A stretch of DNA of 64,000 bases from Arma custos (lineage: Eukaryota; Arthropoda; Insecta; Hemiptera; Pentatomidae): positions 67,361,523 through 67,425,522 of the forward strand of contig CM073764.1 in NCBI GenBank assembly GCA_037127475.1, given 5' to 3'. The position numbers and the translations under genes are program-made. A model generated the notes under the pieces. It made no database searches. It was not told where the DNA came from and saw nothing but the letters and a program-made list of their open reading frames with translations. Every line of letters starts with the position of its first letter. Positions within the stretch are counted from its first letter, which is position 1. Positions 53,840 through 64,000 of the stretch are shown piece after piece.

Positions 53840-54655
53840 TTGATACATATGTAACCATAAATTGTTTCTCTTATATAATTATTGTTAACTTATTTCAATT
53901 TTTTTCTTTCTCTTCTTCTAATCTGTTCTTAAAATATTGTTATTGTAGGTAATTCACATTTTTTCTATGCTGTCTCACTTACTAAATTACTTGTAATAAT
54001 TAATTAAATGAAGTTATTTTACACTCTAAGGCATAATAGCTTACAATACCTGTATTGTTATTCTATAGGGACTTGTCCCAGAATAAATAAAGACATTATT
54101 ATTATAAGTTAAAGAACATATATTAATAATTAATGGCTTACTACGATAGATGGATTTTACTGTAAACAATGACGTTTATAATGACCTTTCGTCCGCATAT
54201 GAACAAACATCAATTATTTATAATTTTTATGAGATAAAAAAGGTGGATATTGTTAATGTTAATGTGTGACATAAAACGTTTTTTGGATTTTGTTGTTCTA
54301 TCCGATGTGACGCTTATACAAATTAAAATAAACAAACTTAACTTAAAATAAACAAAACTAAAGTTTATTAACCACGGTAACGCAAGTGAGTACTGACATC
54401 ATAATTATATTTAATTAATTATATATTATAGCCTTTCATCATAATTATAATATTTTATTCAGTCTTGAAATTATAATTAACAGTCCGAAAATAAGGTATT
54501 TTCGTGAGATGGTAGTGGCACCCCTGCGTTCCCCACTCCCATGGGTCTCCATCCTCTCCCCCGATTACGTTTTGCGAAATTACAATTTTTTTTTTTTTAT
54601 CCAATTAAGTTATTTATCGTGACAGTTTCCAAATAATAATTTTATTTTATTTTTT
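53840..54655. other. Mostly unannotated AT-rich sequence
   Basis: The segment ending GTCCCAGAATAAATAAAGAC followed by ATTATTATTAT (54065-54105) looks like a LINE tail. Otherwise nothing is recognised. Confidence 0.35.
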
Positions 54656-54660
54656 AATTA

Positions 54661-54740
54661 ATGGGAAAGGGTAATAGGTGTCTGGCCTATGGCTGTAAGA
54701 GACGGACTAGTATAAATGAAACAGGAATGGCTTTTCATAG
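54661..54740 (+). CDS. THAP-domain exon 1
   Basis: MGKGNRCLAYGCKRRTS...GMAFHR is the start of a THAP zinc finger (first two Cys, residues 7 and 12). It ends at a donor AG|GTTAGT in phase 2, the same position and phase as exon 1 of the THAP gene at 56270. Its natural partner may be the exon at 59139. Confidence 0.65.
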
Positions 54741-54799
54741 GTTAGTATAAAAATTTTTCTGTAATACCGTGGGTTTAATATGACTGTATACTGCTCATG

Positions 54800-55310
54800 G
54801 AATACTGAAAATTTCTTTCTAAAGTTCGGTAATTATTCCGCTTTAAATTCGTTTGTCTTTTAACATTTAAAAAAAATATAAGTTATCATGAGCTTTAGCA
54901 TGGAAAAGAGAACTTGATTAAGGGAAATGAGTATACTTCGTCAATCATTTAATTTAGAAATGAACATATCATCTATAAATGCTAGTTGAAACTTTTATTT
55001 CTTAATGAAATGATAATCGAAATCTACTCATTATACATAATTATATTCTCGTTTCACGATAGCTTGTATTTTAGGAAAAAAATTATGTTTTAATAGATTA
55101 ATTTATTGATATTTACTGCTATAATAATATTACAATAAGTAAATCTGAACAAAGGACATGAAAAAAAAAAAAACTCGTGGAGAAACTACCCATTGTTAAT
55201 ACTCCAATAAAGTTCTAAAGTAGAACGTCTCGAGGCCATCTTCTTAGGAAAATATTAAAAAAGAAACGAATAAACAGTTAAAACTCAACTCGAACGACAA
55301 CCTGCGAAGC
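54800..55310. mobile_element. MITE M1 copy f, interrupted by a LINE tail
   Basis: Contains ATGAGCTTTAGCATGGAAAAG and ends AACTCGAACGACAACCTGCG. The right half is split by the J1 fragment at 55081-55229. Confidence 0.65.
55081..55229 (-). mobile_element. LINE J1 3'-end fragment
   Basis: In reverse, AAGAAGATGGCCTCGAGACG then GGTAGTTTCTCCACGAG and an A-rich tail match the 3' end of J1 at 27645-27808. A short duplication TTAGGAAAA borders it. Confidence 0.65.
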
Positions 55311-55619
55311 ATATACCGTAAATTCAATTGGTCTATTTTCTAATATCATAATTAATTGATGTTATAATAACGATTTATAAGGACGAAAATTGCTAATAAA
55401 ATATAATTTTTGAAAGCGTAAATTATAAAAGATATTAAAAAAAAAAAATGATTTCAGTTGATGAATTACAATTATTAGTGAGGTAACTCAATATAAATAA
55501 AAATCTCAAACCACATTGTCAATATTTTATCACATAACAATATTATAATTAAGAAAAAAGGTCTTTCTGCAAATGAAACATTAACTAAGTTCGGCCGAAT
55601 AACAATAAACAATAATCCG

Positions 55620-55662
<43 letters not shown>

Positions 55663-56095
55663 CTTTAATATATTACTTTAACAATAACATATTGCTTATG
55701 ATAGAAATAACCTACATCGTAAATGGACAGTTATTCCGTCAAATAGCATTGGCATTAATTATTTCAGAAATGAAGTGACTTTTTTTTTCTTGAAATTTTT
55801 GAAAAAACATATTATTTCTCATTTTTAGTTATTTTTTTCAATAATTTTAGTGATGATGATTAACAAATAAGAAAGTTCATAAATAAATCTGCGTTATAAA
55901 GTTTATTCTCATTATTTCCTAATTCCTAATAAATTACAACACCACCAATCTTATACAGGTACCATATGGGTGTAATTAATTTTAAAATAAATTAATGTAA
56001 TTATTAACTATGGATAATTCCAGTCTAAGGGTATTATAGTCAATAAAATTTTATTGTAATATTTACCAAGGAGCTTATACTATGGGGTTAAGAAA
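55311..56095. other. No recognised feature apart from an (AT)n tract
   Basis: A pure AT dinucleotide run spans about 55625-55661. No coding content was identified. Confidence 0.4.
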
Positions 56096-56269
56096 GTGAT
56101 TTAAATTGAGACCGAGTGGTGGGGGCAGATCCTCTAGGGCGGCCATATTCAATAGCACACCATAGAGTCCAGACTTGTTCCAGAACTTGACAGAGCCACT
56201 TGTTGAATTGTTTTATTTTATTGTTTTGAATTTTGAGTTTTTGTGAATTAAACGCAAAACATTACGAAA

Positions 56270-56706
56270 ATGGGTATTTGCTGTGTGTACGGATGTTCAA
56301 ACCGAACAGACAAAAAGAAGAAAAGCGGAGTTTCATTTCACAAGTAAGTTGGCAATTATTTTATTCCCAGCATAGTTTATGTTATATAAATACAATTTGA
56401 AAGTCAGTATTAAGATTTAAATGTTTCAATAAAAACTATTATTATTACTATCAACATTATTCATAATATTATTAAGTATCATGTTTTAATTTCAGGTTTC
56501 CTAAAAATGAAGAATTAAAGGAAAAGTGGGTAAAAGCTGTGCGTTGGGAAAATTGGACTCTGAGGCCTTATTCAATCATTTGCTCAGAGCATTTTCTTGA
56601 GAAATTTGTCAACCGAACATCAGCATGCGGTAGAATTGAGCTGAGGGAAAATGCTATTCCGACTGTATTTCCGAGCTATCCATCATATTTACAGACTCAA
56701 GACAAG
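56270..56706 (+). CDS. THAP zinc finger of a P-like transposase, two exons
   Basis: Exon 1 (56270-56343, MGICCVYGCSNRTDKKKKSG then VSFHK) ends in phase 2 at AA|GTAAGT. Exon 2 (56496-56706) starts after TTAATTTCAG and gives FPKNEELKEKWVKAVRWENW, then SIICSEHFLEKF and a NAIPTVFPS box. The C2CH zinc ligands and the AVPTIF-like box of THAP domains are all present, about 95 residues. A donor at 56707 (AAG|GTATGA) shows the original gene continued. Role: sequence-specific binding of transposon ends. Confidence 0.8.
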
Positions 56707-57009
56707 GTATGAATTTTTCAAAGTTAAATATGTAGGTATAAAGAATTAATAGCAGTAGAAACTCCTGTTTTAAAATATTTACTTACATACAAATTGTCTC
56801 AAGACAGTATAGAATTTTTTTTTGGTTACATAAGGTCCAAAATTCGGATGTAATAATAGCCCGACTGCCAGACAATTCATGACAGCATTCATATAAGGCT
56901 ATATGCTACTCGGAAGGAAGTACAAATTGTATTCCTCTTGAAGAAATGAATATTTTAAATTTCCGATAAACTCCGGCTGAAGGAATTAATTGATCCATGT
57001 CCCCATTAG

Positions 57010-57420
57010 AAAGTAGCGTAATACGATGGATAATAAAGCATTGGCAATTGCTAATGAGCATAATTATGCTATACTCCAATTAACTGAAAACAACCTCAGC
57101 CTTTTCGCCCATGAAGCTATCGGATATATTGCCGGATTTTTTACCAGAAGCATTGAGACAAAAAATAATGCACTGTTTGTGTGAGTGCAGTGCGGAAAAG
57201 GAAAGAGTTTCACGCCTCCCTGATTCACACCGAAAATCGTGGAGGCCTAACATTTCCGTCTAGAGATGTGATAAAAGTTTGTGATTCGGTGGAATTGGCA
57301 GTAAGGCACTTTTTAACTGCTGAAGGTTTGAGCAGATTTTATAAAAAAAGCTGGTGACAAAATTTATTTAGAAATGCTATCTTCCCTTAAAGAGAAACAA
57401 TTTTCTCTAGTTTAACAATC
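57010..57420 (+). pseudogene. P-like transposase C-terminal remnant
   Basis: FAHEAIGYIAGFFTRSI then, after a stop and frame changes, ENRGGLTFPSRDVIKVCDSV are conserved C-terminal blocks of P/THAP9 transposases. Several stops show it is dead. Confidence 0.65.
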
Positions 57421-57854
57421 CATACATTCGATCAATCATTCGGAGACAATCATGTTTTTTATCTTATAAAACTAATCGCAGAAACGTAAATCCATCATTC
57501 TACAAAAATATGTTCAGAGAAACTGCAGAAGCAGATTATAAGGCAGCACAATTTAAAAACTACTTTATTTTTAGGTCAATGAAAGTGTTATTTAGTTAAT
57601 AATATTATATGTTAAAATATAGTATTATGTAAACTTATGTAAAAATAATAAATATGTAGAAATGATAAACCTAAATGTGTTAAATTTTGTTTAAAACTAT
57701 CCTTTTCCCTTGTATATTGTATTTTTTTACTTCACATTAAATGAATTTGCCTTGGAATTGCCGAATCCCTTGTGCTGAAGAGGCGTGGCCCCATCCCCAC
57801 CCTGGCCCCATTTTTTCTTTTGGATTCAAAGAGAATGTCAACTCCATATTATTA

Positions 57855-58520
57855 CGAGGGGTGTCCGTAAAATAAGTTTCCCTGTTGTGGCACGGCCGTG
57901 CAAGTTGCGGCAGGTCCCTCAGACGGCACCAGCGTGTCGCTTGGACTCCCCCCTCCACATCCCAACCCCGGTCAACTCGCTACCACCATCAGTTCGGCCT
58001 GACAGCCTTGAAAGATGGAGCTCCCCATCGCTTCCCCCGCCAGGTGTGAGGTACGATCCGTGATCCGTTTTTTGTGTGCTAAAGGCAATTCGGCGACCGA
58101 AATTCATTCCCAACTTACGGAAGTGTATGGTGAAACATGCATGAGTGTCCAGATGGTGCGCAAATGGTGCAAAGAGTTTAAAGAAGGGCGCACAGATGTG
58201 CACGATGAACAGCGGGCTGGACGACCATCGGTTAGCGAAGAAACAATCGCGAAAGTGGAAAAGGCAATACGCGAAGATCGAAGACTGACGGTTCGGGAGC
58301 TCAGCGGAATGATTCCAGATGTCAGCAAGACAACCATAGATAAGATCCTAACAGAAAATTTAGGGTTTTCAAAGGTTTGTGCAAGGTGGGTACCCAGAAT
58401 GCTCACGGAGGACCATAAACGGCAACGCGTTGAAGCGGCCACCAAATTTCTCGCGGACCACGATATCGGCGGGAAGTTCTTGGATGCTATTGTCAATGGA
58501 GACGAGACGTGGGTTCGTAT
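57855..58520 (+). mobile_element. mariner element, 5' half
   Basis: After TA the end reads CGAGGGGTGTCCGTAAAATA. The transposase starts at 58015. The element stops abruptly about 58518, just after the first catalytic Asp; a MITE follows at 58583. No 3' terminus. Confidence 0.7.
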
Positions 58521-58557
58521 AAGCTCCTTGATATTTACTAACCAACTTACTGGCTAA
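58015..58557 (+). pseudogene. mariner transposase N-terminal half
   Basis: Two helix-turn-helix units (CEVRSVIRFLCAKGNSATEI and SVQMVRKWCKEFKEGRTDVH), the linker DEQRAGRPS, then VCARWVPRMLTEDHKRQR (a WVPR-LT-like linker motif), and VNGDETWV with the first Asp of the DD34D triad. Homology ends near 58518; the remaining codons are foreign. The second and third catalytic Asp are missing. Otherwise undamaged, so the truncation is recent relative to other copies here. Confidence 0.85.
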
Positions 58558-58582
58558 ATTTTATTTATTATCCGAAAACCTT

Positions 58583-58870
58583 GGTTTCAGTTCCGCTGGT
58601 TGTCGCTTCGAGTTTTCTTAAGTTTCAACTTTTCTTTTTAATATTCTCGAAAATAACAATATATTTTTTACTGAACATATATAGTTACTATTACTGACCG
58701 TATATAGAAGCTTTTACTGATTGTATTTGTATAGATTAAAGAACCGACATATACATACTGTATAGGTTATATCATCATCTCGTATGACAACATCGAAATG
58801 TTTGTTGAAACTTTTAAATAAATGTTTACGGAAATTAAAAAAAATCCCATAATTACACTCTTCTTTTTCT
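58583..58870. mobile_element. MITE M1 copy g, partial
   Basis: Left end CAGTTCCGCTGGTTGTCGCT (58590) and internal CATAATTACACTCTTC; the right end is not clear. Confidence 0.55.
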
Positions 58871-58919
58871 TACCAAAACTTAAGATTATTCTATTTTTCT
58901 CCATAATGAGAAGTAGAAT

Positions 58920-59080
58920 CGAGTTATTTTCGAAGTGAATAAAGGGCTATGTAAGGCATTGGCTTTAAAAGGATTGTTTACATTACAAGTCCATTTAAAG
59001 CCAAAAACTACGAAAATGATACGAATCCGGTTATCTGAAAGCAGTTAATTCTCTCTGGAGAAAATCCGACTTAACCACTT
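58920..59080 (+). repeat. Dispersed repeat D4 (also at 6800-7005)
   Basis: GTGAATAAAGGGCTATGTAAGG...GGTTATCTGAAAGCAGTTAA...CTCTCTGGAGAAAATCCG matches 6855-6995. Here it lies 60 bp before a THAP exon, possibly as its intron. Confidence 0.7.
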
Positions 59081-59138
59081 ATTCACCTGGGCTGTTGATA
59101 TATGCTGTTCGTTTATTCCAATGGTAATTTATTTTTAG

Positions 59139-59328
59139 AATTCCTAAAAATGAAAGTCTGAGAGAGAAGTGGACTAATGGGATAAACAGAGTAATCTGGC
59201 AAGCTACCGAATGCAGTTGTCTTTGCAGTAAACATTTTCGCGAAGATTTTTATCGAATTCTTTTGTCGGTGGGCACCTTAAAAGAAGATATAGTTCCTTC
59301 TTTCTATCTTCTAATTACCTCAAAATAA
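59139..59328 (+). CDS. THAP-domain exon 2
   Basis: After the acceptor ATTTATTTTTAG it reads (R)IPKNESLREKWTNGINRVIW, CSCLCSKHFREDF, then DIVPSFY and stop TAA at 59326. It supplies the C-x2-H ligands and a degenerate AVPTIF box. Phase and sequence join perfectly to exon 1 at 54661, giving an 89-residue THAP-only protein, but about 4.4 kb of nested elements lie between. Whether the two exons are still spliced is unknown. Confidence 0.65.
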
Positions 59329-59825
59329 GCAGACCACATAACCGAAAGTAACCATAATCATTAAAATTTTAAATATATTTTTTTTAATAACACACTCGGC
59401 CTTAAAAAAAACACAAACAAACAATGTTGACATAGTAATAAAGGGACTGGAAACTGTTTAAATATTAGTTGGCTAAATTTATTTAACTTCTAACTAGAGT
59501 CAATTAGCAACATTAAACTTATAAACTTATAAGCATATGAAATCCGTTATAAAAATTAAAATAAAAACTTGGATTTACAACAAGTTTAGGATACTACGAT
59601 TTACGACCGAGTGCTTCAATCATTCGTTCGGTCAAAAAACTCTGTATTTTTTTTTTTAGGAAAAACGATTGCTAAGAAGAAAATTGTGTAAAAGAAAAAA
59701 AAATTAACCATAAGGTAATTTTTCGAATTACTTTAAGTAGATTGACAAAGGAGATTAATAATGTGAAAACCACTGTTAAACCCCATGAAAAAAATATATG
59801 TAATATTTTAAATATTATTTTGATA

Positions 59826-60377
59826 TACGAGGGCTATTCAGAAAGTAAGGAACGTTTCCAATCTGATACCGCCAGGCGCGCGCCAATAACGTTGGTGTGC
59901 TCGTGCTCGGCACCTCAGTCAGCGTCCAGCTGTTACAACGGAAACATTCCCGTGCTACCCCCGTTATTTATATTCAAATTTGAAATGTGTGCCGCAATCC
60001 AAAACCCCGCCACTTGTGAGGTGCGGTCTGTGATTCGTTTTTTATTGGCAAAAAACTTAAAACCAATAGAAATACATCGGGAACTGTGTGAAGTGTTCGG
60101 GAGCAACGTGATGAGTGACTGTTCCATCAGGAAGTGGTGCATTCAGTTTAAAAATGGCCGAACAAACGTTGATGATGAAGAGAAGAGTGGAGGTCCGAGC
60201 ATTGTGACTGACGATCTGGTCACCAAAGTTGACCAAAAGATTCGCGAAAACCGCCGTTTCACTATATCTGAGCTTTCTCTATGTTTCCCACAAGTTTCAC
60301 GAACTTTATTGTTTGAAATTGTTTCACAGAAGCTAGGCTACCACAAATTTTGTGCAAGATGGGTGCATATGTACTGA
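59826..60377 (+). pseudogene. mariner element and transposase, N-terminal third
   Basis: After TA the end reads CGAGGGCTATTCAGAAAGTA. The likely start is the ATG at 59985 (MCAAIQNPATCEVRSVIRFL). Two helix-turn-helix motifs and the GRTNVDDEEKSGGPS linker follow, breaking off at FCARWV (60370). No catalytic residue remains. A different lineage from the mariner at 58.0 kb, judging by its sequence. Confidence 0.75.
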
Positions 60378-60479
60378 GTTTAGCTCTCAAAAATATTCTT
60401 ATCATTTCGAAAAAAGAGAGAGTACAAATATTTAAAAATTCTGCCTTCTTGTCAAAAATAGCATGTTATTCACTACTAT

Positions 60480-61400
60480 TATTAACTAAAAATCAATCCA
60501 ACGAAATCGGCTGCCATAATCTTCACAAAACGCAGACCCAACATAGATCAGCACATCATCTTAAATTCCGAGCACATCCCCTGGTCTAAATCCGTAACAT
60601 ACCTCGGTTTAATTCTAGATAGGTCCTTAACATTCACTGAGCACATCAACAGGAAAACAGAAAAAGCGAAAAAAAACATCTACAAAATGTTTCCCTATTT
60701 TAATAAAAAATCCAGGCTATGCCCCAAAAACAAGCTAATCCTTTATAAAACAGTAATCCGCTCGGTGCTAACCTATGCCTCACCTGTATGGAGTTCAACC
60801 TGCGCTACAAATTATAGAAAGTTTGAAAGGGTACAAAACCTATGCATGAGAATTATTAATAATTATCCCCGCTACACAAAAATATCGACTATGCTCAGAG
60901 ATCTTGAACTTCCCACTGTAAAACAATATGTTTCAGCCCAAACAAAAGCATACTTCGAAAAAACTCCAGCTTCCGAAAACCCATTAATCCGAGAAATCGG
61001 TAACTATGATAAACATTCACTACGACGGTACACGCACAAAAGAACAAAACATATACTTCTCACTTAACAAATCACTATTCGTAGGTATCATAATCTAGTT
61101 TTCTGTATTTATTTTATAGTTCTTTTTAATTGTGTATTTATTTTCTATTTAATTATTATTATTATTATATTTACTTACTTTATTAGTATTATTTTTATTT
61201 ATTTATAAATTACAATTATTATTATGGTTCATTTTTCTTTCTCTTTTTTTTTTTAAGGTGGTTTTTTCTAAATTTTTCCTGCTATTGTAAAACTTATTTA
61301 TAAAAGACAATTTTAATTAATTAAAAGTACTGTTCTTTAAACATGTAAAGGAAGTCCGGAACATGTATTTACACTTATTGCTGCTTGTATATGTAAAACT
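60480..61400 (+). mobile_element. 5'-truncated Jockey-like LINE (family J2)
   Basis: The C-terminal RT coding region (60555-61067) is followed by a T/A-rich 3' untranslated region. Relative at 2614-3081 and possibly 18690-18890. Confidence 0.7.
60555..61067 (+). pseudogene. Jockey-like reverse transcriptase C-terminus (J2)
   Basis: The frame runs from WSKSVTYLGLILDRSLTF to the stop with no internal stop. YKTVIRSVLTYASPVWSSTC and VQNLCMRIINNYPRYTKIST are the typical post-palm region of Jockey-clade RT, ending TKHILLT. Catalytic motifs lie upstream and are lost. Confidence 0.8.
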
Positions 61401-61439
61401 TTTTTTTAAAAAAAGATAAAACCAAGTAATTTTTAAATT

Positions 61440-61800
61440 AAATGATAGATAGATTGTTTATTACGTTATCATGTGGATAGGCACTGTTATATATTGGATA
61501 ACATTAATTGGCGAAAATCATGGCGTTCAAGCTTCTTACACAGCCGTTGGCATAAAAACAATAAACTCCTCACTAATAATAAATTCAAAACTTTCAACGG
61601 GTTTTGGTTGAAGTTCAAAAACAATGCCAATATCTCCGGAAAAGAAAATATTTTTCCGATACATTGCCGCTGCTGCATAAAACAAAAAAAAATTATTAGT
61701 AAATTCTGACTAAGTGTAGGAAAATTTTATATGTATATTCTATCCCCTCCAATAAATATTAATACAAAGTTGTTATTTGCATAATAATTATATATCTAGT
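61440..61800. other. Unassigned stretch
   Basis: A 78-codon plus frame and a 63-codon minus frame overlap here (61473-61709); neither shows a domain I recognise. Confidence 0.3.
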
Positions 61801-62039
61801 CGAGGTTTAAGTAGCAGTAAATGCATAGATTCTTTATACTATACCATGGGTATATTGCCATATATGGGCCATTGGTATGGCCGTATATCGTAAAATGTTT
61901 TTATTTTTTAAAATTTACCATACAAGGGTCATTCAGAGGAATCGCATGTTTTCGAAACCCACAGTACACAACGACTAGAAGAGTGGGGGAAACCAACACA
62001 GTATTATTCATTTCAGCAGGCTTTGCCATTTTAGTCGCC

Positions 62040-62444
62040 ATGTCGCAATGGTATGTGGAACACCGTGTGTTCGTGTACGATAACTATGTTAAAAGTGGGG
62101 AATCTGTTATCCAAACACAACGTCTCTTTCGTCGGCATTTCAAGGTCGGCCGTCACGGAAACGTACCAGATCGCAACACTATTCTCAGATGGGTCATGAA
62201 TTTCAGAACCACAGGAACCGTAACTCGACGCAAATCACCTGGTGCCCTTCGTACTGCACGGACACCAAACAACATTGACAGAGTGAGGGCGCCAAAATTG
62301 ACGAGCCCGTGTCGTTCTGTTACCAAGCACGCTGCCGCTTTAAGTATGAGCAACAGTTCGGTAAGGCTCATTTTAAAGTTGGATTTAAATTTGCATCCTT
62401 ACAAGACAGCTATTGCGCAACAGTTGGGTGAACGTGACTATTAA
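62040..62444 (+). CDS. DUF4817-type DNA-binding protein (transposase N-terminus)
   Basis: The ATG at 62040 starts MSQWYVEHRVFVYDNYVKSG, then RLFRRHFKVGRHGNVPDRNT and ILRWVMNFRTTGTVTRRKSP, the helix-turn-helix region seen at the start of many arthropod Tc1/mariner-like transposases. SVRLILKLDLNLHPYK closes the second helical unit and the frame stops after QLGERDY, where the DDE domain would begin. 134 residues, open. The in-frame extension upstream to 61821 crosses the terminal repeat and is not coding. Confidence 0.75.
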   Translation: MSQWYVEHRVFVYDNYVKSGESVIQTQRLFRRHFKVGRHGNVPDRNTILRWVMNFRTTGTVTRRKSPGALRTARTPNNIDRVRAPKLTSPCRSVTKHAAALSMSNSSVRLILKLDLNLHPYKTAIAQQLGERDY

Positions 62445-62486
62445 CAACGTTTGCGTTACAATTTGCGGAAATTATGCTCAATATGA

Positions 62487-62640
62487 GGAAGAAAGTGGTC
62501 CGGGTAGAGGTCAATGTATTTCTCTTAGAATTGGAGAAAATTTTATAAAGTACCCAACGTTTTGAACTACTTTGAAGGTTCTCAGGGCTGTGGAGGAGGA
62601 GGGCTGGGGGCTAGATAGGTCCTACACAAGCTTAATGCTT
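62487..62640 (-). mobile_element. Penelope-like 3'-end fragment
   Basis: GTACCCAACGTTTTGAACTAC...GTTCTCAGGGCTGTGG matches in layout the fragment at 23517-23690 (ACCCAACGTTTCGATCC...TCTTCAGGGCTATCG). The ribozyme-like core is eroded. Confidence 0.5.
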
Positions 62641-63034
62641 TTATTATTTTCTTATTAAATTTTATTAATTTTCTTATTAAGAAATTGTATGCTCAATATG
62701 TTTAGAGAGAACGTTAATGTCCTGGTTATGATGATATCTTCCCTAAATAGTAGAATTAAATATTTTTTTCAATAGATAGTAAATGGCAATATGTAATAAG
62801 TAATTTCATGTTAATAAATAAACTATACATGTAAAATCAACCGAGTACTCATTATTTCAAAAACATGCGATTCCTCTGAATGACCCAGTATATCTCGGGT
62901 TTGAAAGCTTACTAATGTCGTTGTCCTAGGTTTTCAGTAGTTAGTAGAATTAAAATTTACCTTCTGGCTATCAAAGTGTGTTCAACAAATACTGAGTTGT
63001 GGTTAATTTAAAAAATTACATATATAATAATTCT

Positions 63035-63270
63035 TTTGGTATCTGCTCCGCAGATTTTCTCTTCAAGTTGAGTTACAGCAAGTTGTAACTGTTTATTCGT
63101 CTCACTTTTAATATTTTTCAAAAATACAAGCCATCGTGAGAATTAGTATGGAAAAGAAAATGTAATGAGTAGATTTCGGTAATCATTTACCATAATTATA
63201 CTCTCGTTTCCGTACTAAAGCTCACGATAAGTTATATTTTTTGGAAAATATCAAAAGGGAAACTTGTAAC
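63035..63270. mobile_element. MITE M1 copy h
   Basis: Left end GGTATCTGCTCCGCAGATTT, then TTCAAGTTGAGTTACAGC; right-half blocks GCTCACGATAAGTTATATT and CTTGTAACTCAATTCC. Internally shortened. Confidence 0.6.
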
Positions 63271-63289
63271 TCAATTCCTTGGTTTTTTT

Positions 63290-64000
63290 AATGAAAAAAC
63301 ATAAACCATATACCTTAAATTCGAGTTACAGGTTCAGAAATTTCTGAGCCGTGTTGTAATGCGGGAGAAAAAATAGAAACGTCGGGAACAGCTGTGAAGT
63401 ATGAGCGGCCTACTTTGCCCTGACAAGGACAATAAATTGTAGCGAGCAGTGTTGCCACTCCAGGCGGGAAACTTTCCCTCCCAACTCTGGTGATTAGGGA
63501 TTTTTATTTTGTTCTGTTGGCATGCTCTTTTCATACAGTATTAAAAACGATAAATAATAAATAATTTTAATACTAATAATGAGTACCTATTACTGCAGGG
63601 GTTCCCGACCGATGATATATCTAGATATTTTAGAATAGATTTTAAACATATTAAAAACAAATAAACGTAATACGTAAGAAGTACAAGCTCTAGATTAGAT
63701 CTAATTTAATAATCTAAGCTAGTTGGATATCGAGTGTGATCTATAAATTCTCGCATTTCTTAGTTTATAAATATGTTTTAACATTATTAAGTTTTGAGAA
63801 TGATTGTTCACTGACGAAAAAGCTTTAAGAAATTTTCATCCATATTTAAAAGAAATGGGTTAAATAAAGCACGATTTTCTAGTAAATTTTGATGAGAGTA
63901 TTGCAAATACCGTTAATATGTTAAATATATCTTCATTACAATTACTGAGCTTCCAACATAATTTTACAAACTCTTCTGTAATGGATATTTACTAAGTCAG
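63290..64000. other. No recognised feature
   Basis: Contains a GC-richer patch (63330-63520) without recognisable coding content. The window ends here. Confidence 0.3.

Larger units (their letters stand above)
56100..57600 (+). mobile_element. P-element-like transposon relic
   Basis: A two-exon THAP domain (56270-56706) is followed within 300 bp by remnants of the C-terminal part of a P/THAP9-type transposase (about 57015-57400). Most of the catalytic region is deleted. Terminal inverted repeats were not identified. Confidence 0.65.
61923..62888 (+). mobile_element. Tc1/mariner-like element with complete ends, transposase truncated
   Basis: Ends share GGGTCATTCAGAGGAATCGC then ATGTTTT-GAAA in inverted orientation (about 34 bp, two mismatches), flanked by TA (61921-61922, 62889-62890). 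Inside are a DNA-binding protein and a reverse Penelope fragment where the catalytic domain should be. 966 bp. Confidence 0.85.

Overview
This is a window of an animal nuclear genome, most likely an insect. It is AT-rich, consists almost entirely of transposable elements at different stages of decay, and shows no convincing host single-copy gene. The identification rests on the mix of element families: Jockey-like and RTE-like LINEs, Penelope-like elements, Merlin, PIF/Harbinger with MADF partner genes, pogo-type elements with psq/CENP-B DNA-binding exons, mariner/Tc1, P-like THAP genes, Helitrons and tRNA-derived SINEs. I cannot name the species from sequence alone.

Layout. 0.5-1.5 kb: Merlin deletion derivative with 8-bp target duplication. 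1.8-10.3 kb: MITE, LINE tails, SINEs and an inverted-repeat element carrying a LINE insertion. 10.4-16.1 kb: two Penelope-like elements, one inserted into the other, with inverted arms and hammerhead-like motifs. 17.3-20.5 kb: a three-exon MADF gene (minus strand) that reads open once spliced, with Harbinger nuclease relics in its second intron. 21.2-30.9 kb: a LINE tail, a pogo relic, Helitron fragments, an RTE tail, a MADF exon, Tc1 and MITE copies. 32.6-33.4 kb: about four units of a ~185-bp tandem repeat. 34.0-39.4 kb: a pogo fragment, then a complete-ended but internally deleted Harbinger (TAA duplications) inserted in an RTE fragment. 41.07-49.45 kb: a pogo-type DNA transposon whose intron has been invaded by a full-length Ty3/Gypsy retrotransposon. 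50.9-52.2 kb: a second complete-ended pogo derivative sitting inside a MITE. 53-64 kb: Tc1, THAP/P-like, two mariners, a LINE and a Tc1/mariner-like derivative with a DUF4817-type protein.

The centrepiece is the Gypsy element at 41326-48363. It has two 711-bp LTRs that look identical, a tRNA-Leu-type primer site, a polypurine tract and one uninterrupted 1865-codon gag-pol frame. That polyprotein starts with a SAP-like domain and a long coiled coil, and after the integrase it carries a macrodomain resembling the ADP-ribose hydrolase TARG1/OARD1, with both expected catalytic residues at the expected spacing. It looks young and is potentially active. A retrotransposon carrying an ADP-ribosyl hydrolase is the best candidate here for an undescribed system.

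A second theme is that nearly every cut-and-paste transposon here retains only the DNA-binding end of its transposase (four pogo, two Tc1-like, two mariner, one DUF4817 type). Such elements cannot move themselves but could be mobilised in trans or act as repressors.
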